Of a stretch of DNA of 64,000 nucleotides, positions 1-6,257 are shown one piece after another. The notes beneath the pieces were generated by a model. It searched no databases. It was not told the DNA's origin and worked only from the letters and a program-made list of their open reading frames with translations. The DNA is from Halobacillus_B rhizosphaerae (GTDB lineage Bacteria; Bacillota; Bacilli; Bacillales; Halobacillaceae), in NCBI RefSeq assembly GCF_046719735.1, contig NZ_JAUTWQ010000024.1, positions 1 through 64,000 on the forward strand. Reading direction: 5' to 3'. Within the stretch, counting starts at the first letter, position 1. Each line of letters starts with the position of its first letter. A program made the translations under genes and the position numbers.

Positions 1-241
1 CCAACTCATCACCGTCAATGTCTCTTACAACCCAAATTTTAAGATTCTTCATTTGATGATGTTCGAATTCCAATTCATATTTCTTTGTTAAATCTGGACA
101 TAATTCTTCCGCAAGCTCTTCTAAATCCCTGATTTTCTCTTTCATGCTTCTGTTAATATCCTTCTGTGGAACAGCAATATAAGGATCATTATCTTTTGTA
201 TCTTTCTTTCTAAAAAGTCCATTTTTAATTTTTAAAAACAT
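1..241 (-). CDS. Hypothetical protein, 3' end outside window (candidate cassette gene)
   Basis: An open frame on the minus strand starts with ATG at 241 and runs off the left edge after about 80 codons. The visible N-terminus is Lys/Asp/Glu-rich (begins MFLKIKNGLFRKKDTKDN) with no signal peptide or membrane segment. I do not recognise the family. The spacing to the nearest purine-rich stretch is awkward, so the start is uncertain. It lies directly beyond the cassette-type repeat at 331-365 and points the same way as the seven genes to its right, so it is probably the next member of the same array. Confidence 0.55.
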   Translation of the reverse strand, partial: MFLKIKNGLFRKKDTKDNDPYIAVPQKDINRSMKEKIRDLEELAEELCPDLTKKYELEFEHHQMKNLKIWVVRDIDGDEL

Positions 242-330
242 CCTTTACTACCCCGATCCATGTAGGTGATTTTCATAACTAATATATATCAATTTCCATT
301 AAAAATTGCAGGAAAAGTACATTTAATCTA

Positions 331-365
331 TCGCCCCAGTTAACGTAAGACTCGAATTCAAGATA
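331..365 (-). repeat. Cassette-boundary repeat, copy 1
   Basis: Minus strand reads TATCTTGAATTCGAGTC, then TTACGTTAACTGGGGCGA. This matches the other copies in the 0.3-4.6 kb array: an imperfect palindrome of CTCGA-N2-TCGAG type, then AGTCTT, then a GGGGC core. The stop codon of the NUDIX gene (358-360) lies inside this copy. Confidence 0.75.
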
Positions 366-798
366 ACACATACTTTCTAATTATTTGACTAAGTTCTTCT
401 GGATAAATAAATTCATTTCCATCTAGTACCTTTCTAATTGGAACCCAAAGAGCTTTAGAAGACCTTGTCCCCTCTTTCACTTCAAGATAAGGTTTGTCAT
501 ACATCCATTCTTCTTTAAGATTTACAAGGTAAATTTGAAATATTTCATGCCCAACATCACCATTAATCTTAAATATGTTTTCTAAACAGGTTATGTAACG
601 TTGAATAATTACTTCGGTTCCTAATTCTTCTTTAAATTCTCTATTTACTGTCCAATCTGACCTCTCACCAAATTCTATTGTCCCACCCAAAGGACGATAA
701 TAATTTCCTTCTCCATTAGAATGCTTACCTTTATATTGCTCGAGTAATAATAAGTCATTATGAATTACTAATCCCAAAGACTTTGCTCGTGGATACAT
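358..798 (-). CDS. NUDIX hydrolase
   Basis: A 146-residue NUDIX-fold hydrolase, which would cleave a nucleoside diphosphate linked to another moiety; the substrate cannot be read from sequence. The NUDIX box is intact at residues 39-60: GGTIEFGE, seven residues, then REFKEELG, fitting GX5EX7REUXEEXGU. The start is ATG at 798, preceded by AAAGAGGTG with good spacing. The last residues and the TGA stop run into the downstream cassette repeat, so the C-terminal tail partly reflects the repeat. It is a single-gene unit between repeat copies 1 and 2, on the same strand as its neighbours. Confidence 0.88.
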   Translation of the reverse strand: MYPRAKSLGLVIHNDLLLLEQYKGKHSNGEGNYYRPLGGTIEFGERSDWTVNREFKEELGTEVIIQRYITCLENIFKINGDVGHEIFQIYLVNLKEEWMYDKPYLEVKEGTRSSKALWVPIRKVLDGNEFIYPEELSQIIRKYVLS

Positions 799-826
799 CA
801 GACACCTCTTTTCATTAATCTAAGTG

Positions 827-900
827 TTGCCCCCGTTTCCGTAATACTTGAATTCGAGATAATTAAAGCAGAACTTTCACTTACGCACCTTTTAGTTGCA
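827..900 (-). repeat. Cassette-boundary repeat, copy 2 (full site)
   Basis: A full site between the deaminase stop and the NUDIX start. On the minus strand it begins with TGCAACTAAAAGGTGC (core 1), has a spacer, then TATCTCGAATTCAAGTATTAC and a GGGGGC core (core 2). The palindromic centre CTCGAATTCAAG and both cores recur in other copies of the array. Confidence 0.78.
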
Positions 901-910
901 GATGAACTGA

Positions 911-1417
911 CTACTTTTCAGCACTTCTTAAATTAACAATGTTGTTTCGATTGTTGGACCATTTAGTCATAAGTTTCATTTGCCTATTTTTTAAATCAGC
1001 ATATGGTTCTTCAATTAACTCAACTTCATTAAACCTTTCATCAAATACATTTGTTCCTTTTATTTTTCTGTAACCTCCAAACCCTAAATCGTCATTTAGT
1101 AACCAGACTACTTTTTTTATATTTGCAAATAAAATTCCACCTGTACACATTGGACAAGGCTCTAAAGAAGTGTATATTGCGAATTTTTGACGACTTACTT
1201 TTGCATTTAGAATAGCTTGACCAGCATTTCGTATTGCATCAATTTCAGCGTGAGCTGTGGCATCTTGATGTGGATGTACTTGATTTCGTCCTTTGGCGAT
1301 TAAATTATTATTATCATCCACTATTACTGCACCTATTGGATAAGTGTCTTCATTCAAAGCTGCTTCAGCTTCTTCTATTGCCAATTCTAAAAAATATCTA
1401 TCCTTATCGACATTCAT
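911..1417 (-). CDS. Nucleoside deaminase (guanine/cytidine deaminase family)
   Basis: A 168-residue zinc-dependent deaminase of the CDA fold. The zinc site is intact: HAE at residues 56-58 (His ligand and catalytic Glu) and PCPMC with Cys88 and Cys91. Such enzymes deaminate guanine, cytosine or related nucleobases; this one resembles the guanine-deaminase/tRNA-adenosine-deaminase-like group, but the substrate is not certain. I chose the ATG at 1417 because GGAGGGAG lies about nine bases upstream; a GTG at 1426 sits too close to that site. It is a single-gene unit flanked by repeat copies 2 and 3. A weak AT-rich promoter could lie in 1427-1497. Confidence 0.87.
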   Translation of the reverse strand: MNVDKDRYFLELAIEEAEAALNEDTYPIGAVIVDDNNNLIAKGRNQVHPHQDATAHAEIDAIRNAGQAILNAKVSRQKFAIYTSLEPCPMCTGGILFANIKKVVWLLNDDLGFGGYRKIKGTNVFDERFNEVELIEEPYADLKNRQMKLMTKWSNNRNNIVNLRSAEK

Positions 1418-1497
1418 AAATTCCACTCCCTCCAGATAACATTTTTTATCGAAATAATCTTCACCATTTGTGTAAATACATACTTTTTATGTATTAA

Positions 1498-1525
1498 GGG
1501 CGATCCCTTTATAGAGCAATCGCCC
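1498..1525. repeat. Hairpin fused to cassette repeat copy 3
   Basis: GGGCGAT and ATCGCCC are 7-bp inverted arms with a 14-base loop, and the right arm is also the GGGGC core of repeat copy 3. There is no T-run, so a simple terminator role is doubtful. A similar hairpin occurs at 59077-59105. Confidence 0.55.
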
Positions 1526-1554
1526 CCATATCTTGAAGACTTGAATGCGAGATA
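1519..1554 (-). repeat. Cassette-boundary repeat, copy 3
   Basis: Minus strand: TATCTCGCATTCAAGTC, then TTCAAGATATGGGGGCGAT, in the same orientation as all other array copies. It lies between the GrpB-like gene stop (1581) and the deaminase start (1417). Confidence 0.78.
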
Positions 1555-1580
1555 CTTCTTTGGCCATATTATTCTTAACG

Positions 1581-2132
1581 TTATTTCATTTCAAAAACTT
1601 TCCACTTTATCCTACCGTTAAATTTTTTTAACCAGTGCAACGCTTTCGCTTCTATCTCTTTAACTAGATTTTCCTTACCATTTATGTAAGCTTCAACATC
1701 ATAGGGATACTGTTTAGCTAATTTTTCTTTTAGTTCCCCATATTTCTTCTTCTCACCTGGGTGTTCTCTTAAGTAGTCTCGAAAAGCTAAGTGTCTCTTT
1801 ATTTCATAATTTCCGGCCTGGTATATGTGTAAATGATGGGATCGATTGTCACCACCTTTTTGGAAATATCTTCGTCTAGTTATTCCATTCTCACCTTTTG
1901 GTTCATATCCAATGTCTAGCATGTCTTGGTTGTACAGATCAACATGATCAATATCTCTAACAATAGGCATAATGTCTATTATTGGTTTGGCTTTTAAACC
2001 TGGAACTGATGTGCTTCCAATATGATGGACATCTACAATTTCATTTCCAAAAATGTATTTAAGTTTCTCAACTTCCTCTACAAATTTTAAGGACCATCTT
2101 TCATCGTATGAATGTACTTCGACTTTTCTCAT
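1581..2132 (-). CDS. GrpB-like nucleotidyltransferase-fold protein
   Basis: A 183-residue GrpB/dephospho-CoA-kinase-C-terminal-like (UPF0157) protein. The start MRKVEVHSYDERW, the central HHIGSTSVPGLKAKPIIDI motif and the later LHIYQAG stretch are typical of the family. These proteins share a nucleotidyltransferase fold, and their reaction is generally unknown. The start is ATG at 2132 because AAGGGGAG lies just upstream; an in-frame ATG 13 codons earlier would place coding sequence inside the neighbouring repeat and has no ribosome binding site. It is a single-gene unit between repeat copies 3 and 4. Confidence 0.88.
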   Translation of the reverse strand: MRKVEVHSYDERWSLKFVEEVEKLKYIFGNEIVDVHHIGSTSVPGLKAKPIIDIMPIVRDIDHVDLYNQDMLDIGYEPKGENGITRRRYFQKGGDNRSHHLHIYQAGNYEIKRHLAFRDYLREHPGEKKKYGELKEKLAKQYPYDVEAYINGKENLVKEIEAKALHWLKKFNGRIKWKVFEMK

Positions 2133-2162
2133 AGTACTCCCCTTTCTGCACTCAATTAAGAA

Positions 2163-2230
2163 ACGCCCCATATTGTGGAAGACTTGAGTTCGAGATATAT
2201 GTTTGGTGCTTTTACTTAAACACCCGTTAT
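2163..2230 (-). repeat. Cassette-boundary repeat, copy 4 (full site)
   Basis: Minus strand: AACGGGTGTTTAAGTAAAAG (core 1), a spacer, then ATATCTCGAACTCAAGTC and TTCCACAATATGGGGCGTTT (core 2). It sits between the stop of the DUF2750-like gene and the start of the GrpB-like gene. Confidence 0.8.
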
Positions 2231-2231
2231 A

Positions 2232-2606
2232 TTAATAATTATCAAGTTCATCTTCTAAATCCGCAAGAAGTACGTCAATATTTAACATAACAGTATTATC
2301 ATCATTCGGGAAAATGGAAGGCTTAATTCCATCATTACTCATTCCAGATAGCCAATCATTTATGTATTCGGTTAAATCAATCACTCTTGGCTTATATCCT
2401 TCCCATTCATTTTTTGCACAATTTTCTGCAAACTCTTTTTTAGGGAAGAAAGGAATAAGTAGATTACTCTCTTCGTCAAGAGCAGTTGCCCATCCATCAT
2501 CATACAAGCCCCACACTTCTTCATAATCAACAACTTTCTTTATGAAATACTCATATCTAATATTCGGTGGTTTATTGATTAATGCTTCAAATTCCCTCTT
2601 ATTCAT
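2232..2606 (-). CDS. DUF2750-like small protein
   Basis: A 124-residue acidic cytoplasmic protein. The pattern RYEYFIKKVVDYEEVWGL..DGWA, followed by a Pro-aromatic stretch (IPFFPKKEFA), fits the DUF2750 family, whose function is unknown. The start is ATG at 2606, with AAGGA nine bases upstream; two preceding TTG codons are too close to it. It is a single-gene unit between repeat copies 4 and 5. The C-terminus ends within a few bases of the repeat. Confidence 0.75.
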   Translation of the reverse strand: MNKREFEALINKPPNIRYEYFIKKVVDYEEVWGLYDDGWATALDEESNLLIPFFPKKEFAENCAKNEWEGYKPRVIDLTEYINDWLSGMSNDGIKPSIFPNDDNTVMLNIDVLLADLEDELDNY

Positions 2607-2703
2607 CAACAACAGTCCTTTTTAGATGGTGTTTACATTTATTTTAACACTACATCTAAACTATGTTTCCCGAAGATTAAAGAGGGACAGTTCTTTTGTT
2701 ACA

Positions 2704-2780
2704 GAATTGCCCTTATTTGTGGAAGACTCGAAGTCGAGGTATTTATTGCAATTCTTTTACTTTAGCACCCTAGAGTTGCA
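2704..2780 (-). repeat. Cassette-boundary repeat, copy 5 (full site)
   Basis: The best-formed full site. Minus strand: TGCAACTCTAGGGTGCTAAA (core 1), AGTAAAAG, then GAATTGC pairing with GCAATTC at the far end. Inside these outer arms is the perfect CTCGA-CT-TCGAG palindrome followed by AGTCTTCCACAAATAAGGGC (core 2). The nested arms suggest a foldable site. Confidence 0.82.
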
Positions 2781-2789
2781 CATATAAAT

Positions 2790-3200
2790 TTATCTTTTCA
2801 AAATAAATCTTGGAGGGGATCCATATTCTTGTTCTGCTTCAAAATAGGCTAGTTTCCCAGGGATACACGAAATGATTGATGGAAATCCCTCACCGACTGC
2901 TACTTCTAAAGCTGAAGTTAAGGATAAATGCTTACCATCGATAGAGTCATTCCAAGAAATTGCATAACATTCATTGCTAGAGCCTTGTTTCTTCAATAAC
3001 TTCTCTATTTCTTTTGGGTTGGAGTTTGGCTTTGGTATTTCAATCATAAATTCCTCTTGTAGTGTAGACAAATAATTATGGCATAATCTATCCATAGCAT
3101 CCATTCGTTTTTTGGGAGAAAGTAATTCGAATAAAACTCTCTGTTGAATTCTCTTAGAAAAAAATGCTTTAACAATTACTTCTTCAAGTTCTCTATCCAT
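2790..3200 (-). CDS. Hypothetical protein (cassette gene)
   Basis: A 136-residue protein I do not recognise. The N-terminal half is charged and probably helical (DRELEEVIVKAFFSKRIQQRVLFELLSPKKR). The C-terminal half has mixed short strands and ends SPPRFILKR. There is no signal peptide or transmembrane segment. ATG at 3200 is preceded by GAGGGGATT at good spacing, so expression is plausible. It is a single-gene unit between repeat copies 5 and 6. Its size, orphan status and position would fit an immunity or defence accessory protein, but nothing in the sequence shows that. Confidence 0.7.
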   Translation of the reverse strand: MDRELEEVIVKAFFSKRIQQRVLFELLSPKKRMDAMDRLCHNYLSTLQEEFMIEIPKPNSNPKEIEKLLKKQGSSNECYAISWNDSIDGKHLSLTSALEVAVGEGFPSIISCIPGKLAYFEAEQEYGSPPRFILKR

Positions 3201-3292
3201 CCAATCCCCTCAACTTGTTTATAATTTTTACTACCATTATCTTATTCATATAATCTACAGTAAGTTAAAGAAATTGCAACTACTCTATTAGT

Positions 3293-3332
3293 AATCGCCC
3301 TCGATTGTTTTAGACTCGATATCTAGATATTT
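3293..3332 (-). repeat. Cassette-boundary repeat, copy 6 (divergent)
   Basis: Minus strand: AAATATCTAGATATCGAGTC, then TAAAACAATCGAGGGCGATTAC. The palindromic centre CTAGATATCGAG has changed bases while keeping most pairs. It separates the genes at 2790-3200 and 3372-3839. Confidence 0.7.
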
Positions 3333-3371
3333 GGGAGTGAATAACAGACTATAGAAGTAATAAGTAAAATA

Positions 3372-3839
3372 TCACCAAACAGATAATCCTGTTCTATCAT
3401 CATTATCATCAGTTATATATTGAACATCTTTGAAGCTACATTCTATTGCGTTACTGTATAATAATTTTATTTTTTCTTTATCCTTGCAGTAAATCGTTGA
3501 GTAAACTGAGTCAACTACTAATAAAACTAGTTTACAGTTACTATCTAAAAACTCTTCATATGTATCAATATTATTAACCTTCTCCCCTTTAGGAAAGGCC
3601 TTTAAGTCTGCAAAAATTATATAATATAGATTGTCTCTTATTCTTTTTTCAAGAAAGTTTCCATCCAAACCATTTTCACCTTCAAGAAATAACGGTTTAT
3701 CAATTTGACCATCCGTTAAAAAGTAAGCCTCCTCATTTTGATTTATCCAATTATATAATGTAATGTCAATTGGTTGTAACATATCCGCAAGTAAAGTTCC
3801 AATTTTATTTGGTATCTCGAAACGAATGCCTCTTAACAC
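3372..3839 (-). CDS. DUF2691-like protein
   Basis: A 155-residue protein whose N-terminus (LRGIRFEIPNKIGTLLADMLQPIDI, then YNWINQNEEAYF) resembles DUF2691, a Bacillales family of unknown function. It is probably cytoplasmic, with no membrane segment. The GTG start at 3839 follows AAAGAGGTGAAG. No recognisable cassette repeat separates it from the gene at 3950-4432, so these two may form one two-gene cassette, or the repeat between them has decayed. Confidence 0.7.
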   Translation of the reverse strand: MLRGIRFEIPNKIGTLLADMLQPIDITLYNWINQNEEAYFLTDGQIDKPLFLEGENGLDGNFLEKRIRDNLYYIIFADLKAFPKGEKVNNIDTYEEFLDSNCKLVLLVVDSVYSTIYCKDKEKIKLLYSNAIECSFKDVQYITDDNDDRTGLSVW

Positions 3840-3949
3840 AACTTCACCTCTTTAATTATTCTGCTCTGTTAGCTCATTAAGCAAAAGCCATAGCTATCCA
3901 CTACGTTTACAGATTAATCGAAACTGGTATAAATCTAGAAAGTGAAAAG

Positions 3950-4432
3950 TCAACTTACAATATAGATATCAGTGGCATCATATTCAAACCACAGGATTCT
4001 TTCGCGCTCTCCTTCTATATCAACACTAACTTTTTCACTTAACCCGTCAAAGTATTTTTTACCTTTTATTGGATTTAAAATCAAAAAAACAAAATCATTT
4101 ACTTCAGCTGATAAGTAAATATTATTAATTAAATCGGACTCTTTGATGAATTCATTCTTATGGTAAATCATTTCAAGGTACTTCCTTGATTTATTCAAAG
4201 GATATGTTTCTTTTGATTCAAATTTAATATCTACTTCTTCACCAATGTAATTATTTTTGCTCAATTCCACTCCTAAAAGGATTCTTTCATAAGGAAGTTC
4301 ATCGATTACTCTTTTAAAAGAATGAACATTATGAACTGGATAAGAATGAACGCAATTATACTGTTCAAATGACATTCTATCGGTTCTTATTACAGCTAAA
4401 TCTTCTTCTTTTATAGGTGAAAAATAATCCAT
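3950..4432 (-). CDS. Hypothetical protein (cassette gene nearest the recombinase)
   Basis: A 160-residue protein I do not recognise. It is rich in Glu, Lys and Tyr, with hydrophobic strands (DFVFLILNPIKGKKYFDGL) but no signal peptide or transmembrane helix. ATG at 4432 follows GGTAGGGAAT. Only about 70 bases separate its start from the paired inverted copy of the cassette repeat (4502-4561), so it is the cassette closest to the recombinase, the position that would hold the newest insertion in a classical integron. No repeat is visible downstream of it. Confidence 0.65.
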   Translation of the reverse strand: MDYFSPIKEEDLAVIRTDRMSFEQYNCVHSYPVHNVHSFKRVIDELPYERILLGVELSKNNYIGEEVDIKFESKETYPLNKSRKYLEMIYHKNEFIKESDLINNIYLSAEVNDFVFLILNPIKGKKYFDGLSEKVSVDIEGERERILWFEYDATDIYIVS

Positions 4433-4501
4433 TTTATTCCCTACCTTTACTAAGTCATTAAAGGGCTGCTTCTCTACAAATTTATTGTATCATGTCCAAA
4501 T

Positions 4502-4561
4502 TATCTCGAACCTGAGTCTTCAACTAACCTGCCCTATAGTTGAAGACTCAGTTTCGAGATA
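4502..4561. repeat. Paired inverted cassette repeat next to recombinase (candidate primary att site)
   Basis: Two 25-base arms, 4502-4526 and 4537-4561, are inverse complements at 24 of 25 positions around a 10-base centre (ACCTGCCCTA). The right arm matches the array repeats in their usual orientation (on minus, CTCGAAACTGAGTCTTCAAC); the left arm is an inverted copy found only here. It lies about 100 bases downstream of the recombinase gene and directly before the first cassette gene. Confidence 0.8.
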
Positions 4562-4630
4562 TTTGTGTTTGTAATTACTATTAATTATTTCAAATCCCTC
4601 TCTTTTCCACAAGCTTTTCTTACAATAAAT

Positions 4631-4663
4631 AGGAGGAGCACCGTTTGGATAGGTACACCTCCT
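4631..4663 (-). terminator. Hairpin at end of recombinase gene
   Basis: AGGAGGAGCACC and GGTACACCTCCT arms form a stem overlapping the recombinase stop codon; on minus it is followed by an AT-rich stretch rather than a clean U-run. A probable terminator or mRNA 3' structure. Confidence 0.5.
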
Positions 4664-5504
4664 AAAAATATTTACTGTAGAAATCTTGTCTTAACTTACC
4701 ACTTAATTGAGCATATATTTTTGTGGTTTCACTTTTTTCATGCCCTAACAAGCTTTGGATGACTTCAATTGGTGCTCCATTATTTAGCAAATGGGTAGCA
4801 TAACTATGCCTTAACTGGTGAGGGTGTATTTCTTTATTGATATTTGCTCGGCTGGAGATCCGTTTAATAATGTATCGAATAATTTCTACACTCATTCTCT
4901 TTTTAGGTCTTCTTTCTGTAATAAATAAACAACCATCTTCATCACTGCGCTCCTCTAAATACTTCTTCAACCAGAGCGAACATCGAATATTGAAATAGAC
5001 TTCTCTTTCTTTATCTCCTTTTCCTCTTACAATAACCGATCTTGCTGAAAAATTAATATCCTCTCTATTCAGCTTTACTACTTCTCCGATACGACAACCA
5101 GTTGAATAAAAAAATTCGAATAAAGCTTTCTCCATAGGAGTTGAGCATGAGTCCCTTAGTTGTTCAATCTCCATCTCCGTAAGAAATTTAGGGATTCTTT
5201 TACCAACCTTAGGTTCTTTCAGTTTGATTGCTGGATTATCAATGATTACACCTTGTTCATATAACCATTTAAAAAAAGACCGAAGGAAACGAACCTTATG
5301 TCCAAAACTAGATGGTTTCAAATGGTCTCCCACCTCAATCAAATAACTTTTCAATTGATCTATAGAGACTTCCTCTGTATCAACTTCTCCAAAGTATCTC
5401 ACCAACATATTGAATTGTAAGCAGTATGATTTCAATGTCAGTAATGAATAACCCTCAATCTTTTTATCGACATAATACTTTTCCCAAGCTTCCGATAGTA
5501 GCAT
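4662..5504 (-). CDS. Tyrosine recombinase (XerC/D-size), candidate cassette recombinase
   Basis: A 280-residue tyrosine recombinase: an N-terminal SAM-like DNA-binding domain (about 1-90) and a catalytic domain (about 105-280). All catalytic positions are visible: Arg138 (GCRIGEV), Lys162 (RGKGDKER), HQLR with His229 and Arg232, His255 (LLGHEKSETT) and the nucleophile Tyr264. The K-to-HxxR distance is about 67 residues, as in Xer proteins; I see no extra segment of the kind that marks integron IntI enzymes. ATG at 5504 follows GGAGAGTGATAGAAG. The gene is transcribed towards the cassette array, with the paired inverted repeat at 4502-4561 just downstream. Position and repeat pattern suggest it acts on the cassette repeats; this is inference, and a phage-type recombinase is the alternative. 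Confidence 0.88.
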   Translation of the reverse strand: MLLSEAWEKYYVDKKIEGYSLLTLKSYCLQFNMLVRYFGEVDTEEVSIDQLKSYLIEVGDHLKPSSFGHKVRFLRSFFKWLYEQGVIIDNPAIKLKEPKVGKRIPKFLTEMEIEQLRDSCSTPMEKALFEFFYSTGCRIGEVVKLNREDINFSARSVIVRGKGDKEREVYFNIRCSLWLKKYLEERSDEDGCLFITERRPKKRMSVEIIRYIIKRISSRANINKEIHPHQLRHSYATHLLNNGAPIEVIQSLLGHEKSETTKIYAQLSGKLRQDFYSKYF

Positions 5505-5693
5505 CTTCTATCACTCTCCAAAACTATAAATGTTAATCTCATTATGCTTCTGGAGATAAAGTTATATACTTTTAGTTTCCACAGGCTAAAATGCCGATTA
5601 TATCTGTTACTTTTAATTCCGCTTTATCTCTCCTTTTATTCAATAGGCTCTTTTAAAGTTTTTTTTCTAAATGGTTTTTTAATGTTGATAATC

Positions 5694-5707
5694 GGAACGA
5701 ACGTTCG
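5694..5707 (+). promoter_or_regulatory. LexA/DinR-like SOS box
   Basis: GGAACGAACGTTCG matches the Bacillus LexA consensus CGAACRNRYGTTYC at 12 of 14 positions, missing only the two outer bases. It sits about 30 bases upstream of the ImmA-like start. Confidence 0.6.
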
Positions 5708-5735
5708 CATAATCATACCAAGGAAGGTGACTGGT

Positions 5736-6245
5736 ATGGATTTTCATAAGTACAATACCACTGCGTTAGAAGATTGGATATCTAGTTGGTACATTAGCCG
5801 TAATTTTCAATACCCTGCTGATCTCAATATAAAATTTATAGCCATGAGATATGATATCTTTATTGACTACAAACCTGTAGAGTCAAGCTATATTAGATTT
5901 GGAATGTATAAGGAAATAGTTCTTAATTCCACTTTGCGTAATGTCACACAAAGAGAGCATTTTTTTCATGAGCTTTGCCAAGCCGTGCGCCATGTTGGAA
6001 AACAGACGATGATGCCAAAAGCATTTAGAGAATTACAAGAACGTGATGCAAAATATTTCACCTTGTATGCATCATTAACGTATCACATGATAAAGAGATA
6101 TAACCTAAACGATCCTGACCTAATTGAAAAATGGAGAGAAGACTTTAATGTTTCTTACCACCTTTGTAAATATCGATTAGAACAAATACACCGACGAACC
6201 TTTTTGTACCAACAATTCAATAGAGACTCTTTAAGATATAAGTAG
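5736..6245 (+). CDS. ImmA/IrrE-like metallopeptidase with altered HEXXH
   Basis: A 169-residue protein of the ImmA/IrrE family, the proteases that cut ICE or phage repressors after DNA damage. The family pattern is clear (IVLNSTLRNVTQREHFFHELCQ, then VRHVGKQTMMPKAFRELQERDAKYFTLYA). The zinc motif reads His78-Glu79-Leu-Cys-Gln82, so the second His of HEXXH is replaced by Gln (CAA instead of CAT/CAC), while His86 remains. The protein may therefore be inactive. ATG at 5736 follows AAGGAAGGTGACT. It lies 12 bases before the frameshifted integrase and behind a LexA-like box, as in ICE/prophage modules, but no repressor gene is present. Confidence 0.75.
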   Translation: MDFHKYNTTALEDWISSWYISRNFQYPADLNIKFIAMRYDIFIDYKPVESSYIRFGMYKEIVLNSTLRNVTQREHFFHELCQAVRHVGKQTMMPKAFRELQERDAKYFTLYASLTYHMIKRYNLNDPDLIEKWREDFNVSYHLCKYRLEQIHRRTFLYQQFNRDSLRYK

Positions 6246-6257
6246 GAGGTGAAAGCT

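Noticed and set aside
3840..3949. Cassette repeat between the DUF2691-like gene and the next gene
   Set aside because: No palindrome or GGGGC core could be aligned; either decayed or absent.
331..4561. CRISPR-like array
   Set aside because: The repeats are spaced by whole genes (about 450-1200 bases), not 30-40 base spacers, and no cas genes are present.
331..4561. Simple transcription terminators after each gene
   Set aside because: The palindromes are short and AT-rich, lack T-runs and share primary sequence across unrelated genes, which terminators do not need.
4662..5504. Classical integron integrase IntI
   Set aside because: The length (280) and K-to-HxxR spacing fit Xer-type enzymes; I see no IntI-specific insertion, and orientation relative to the array differs.
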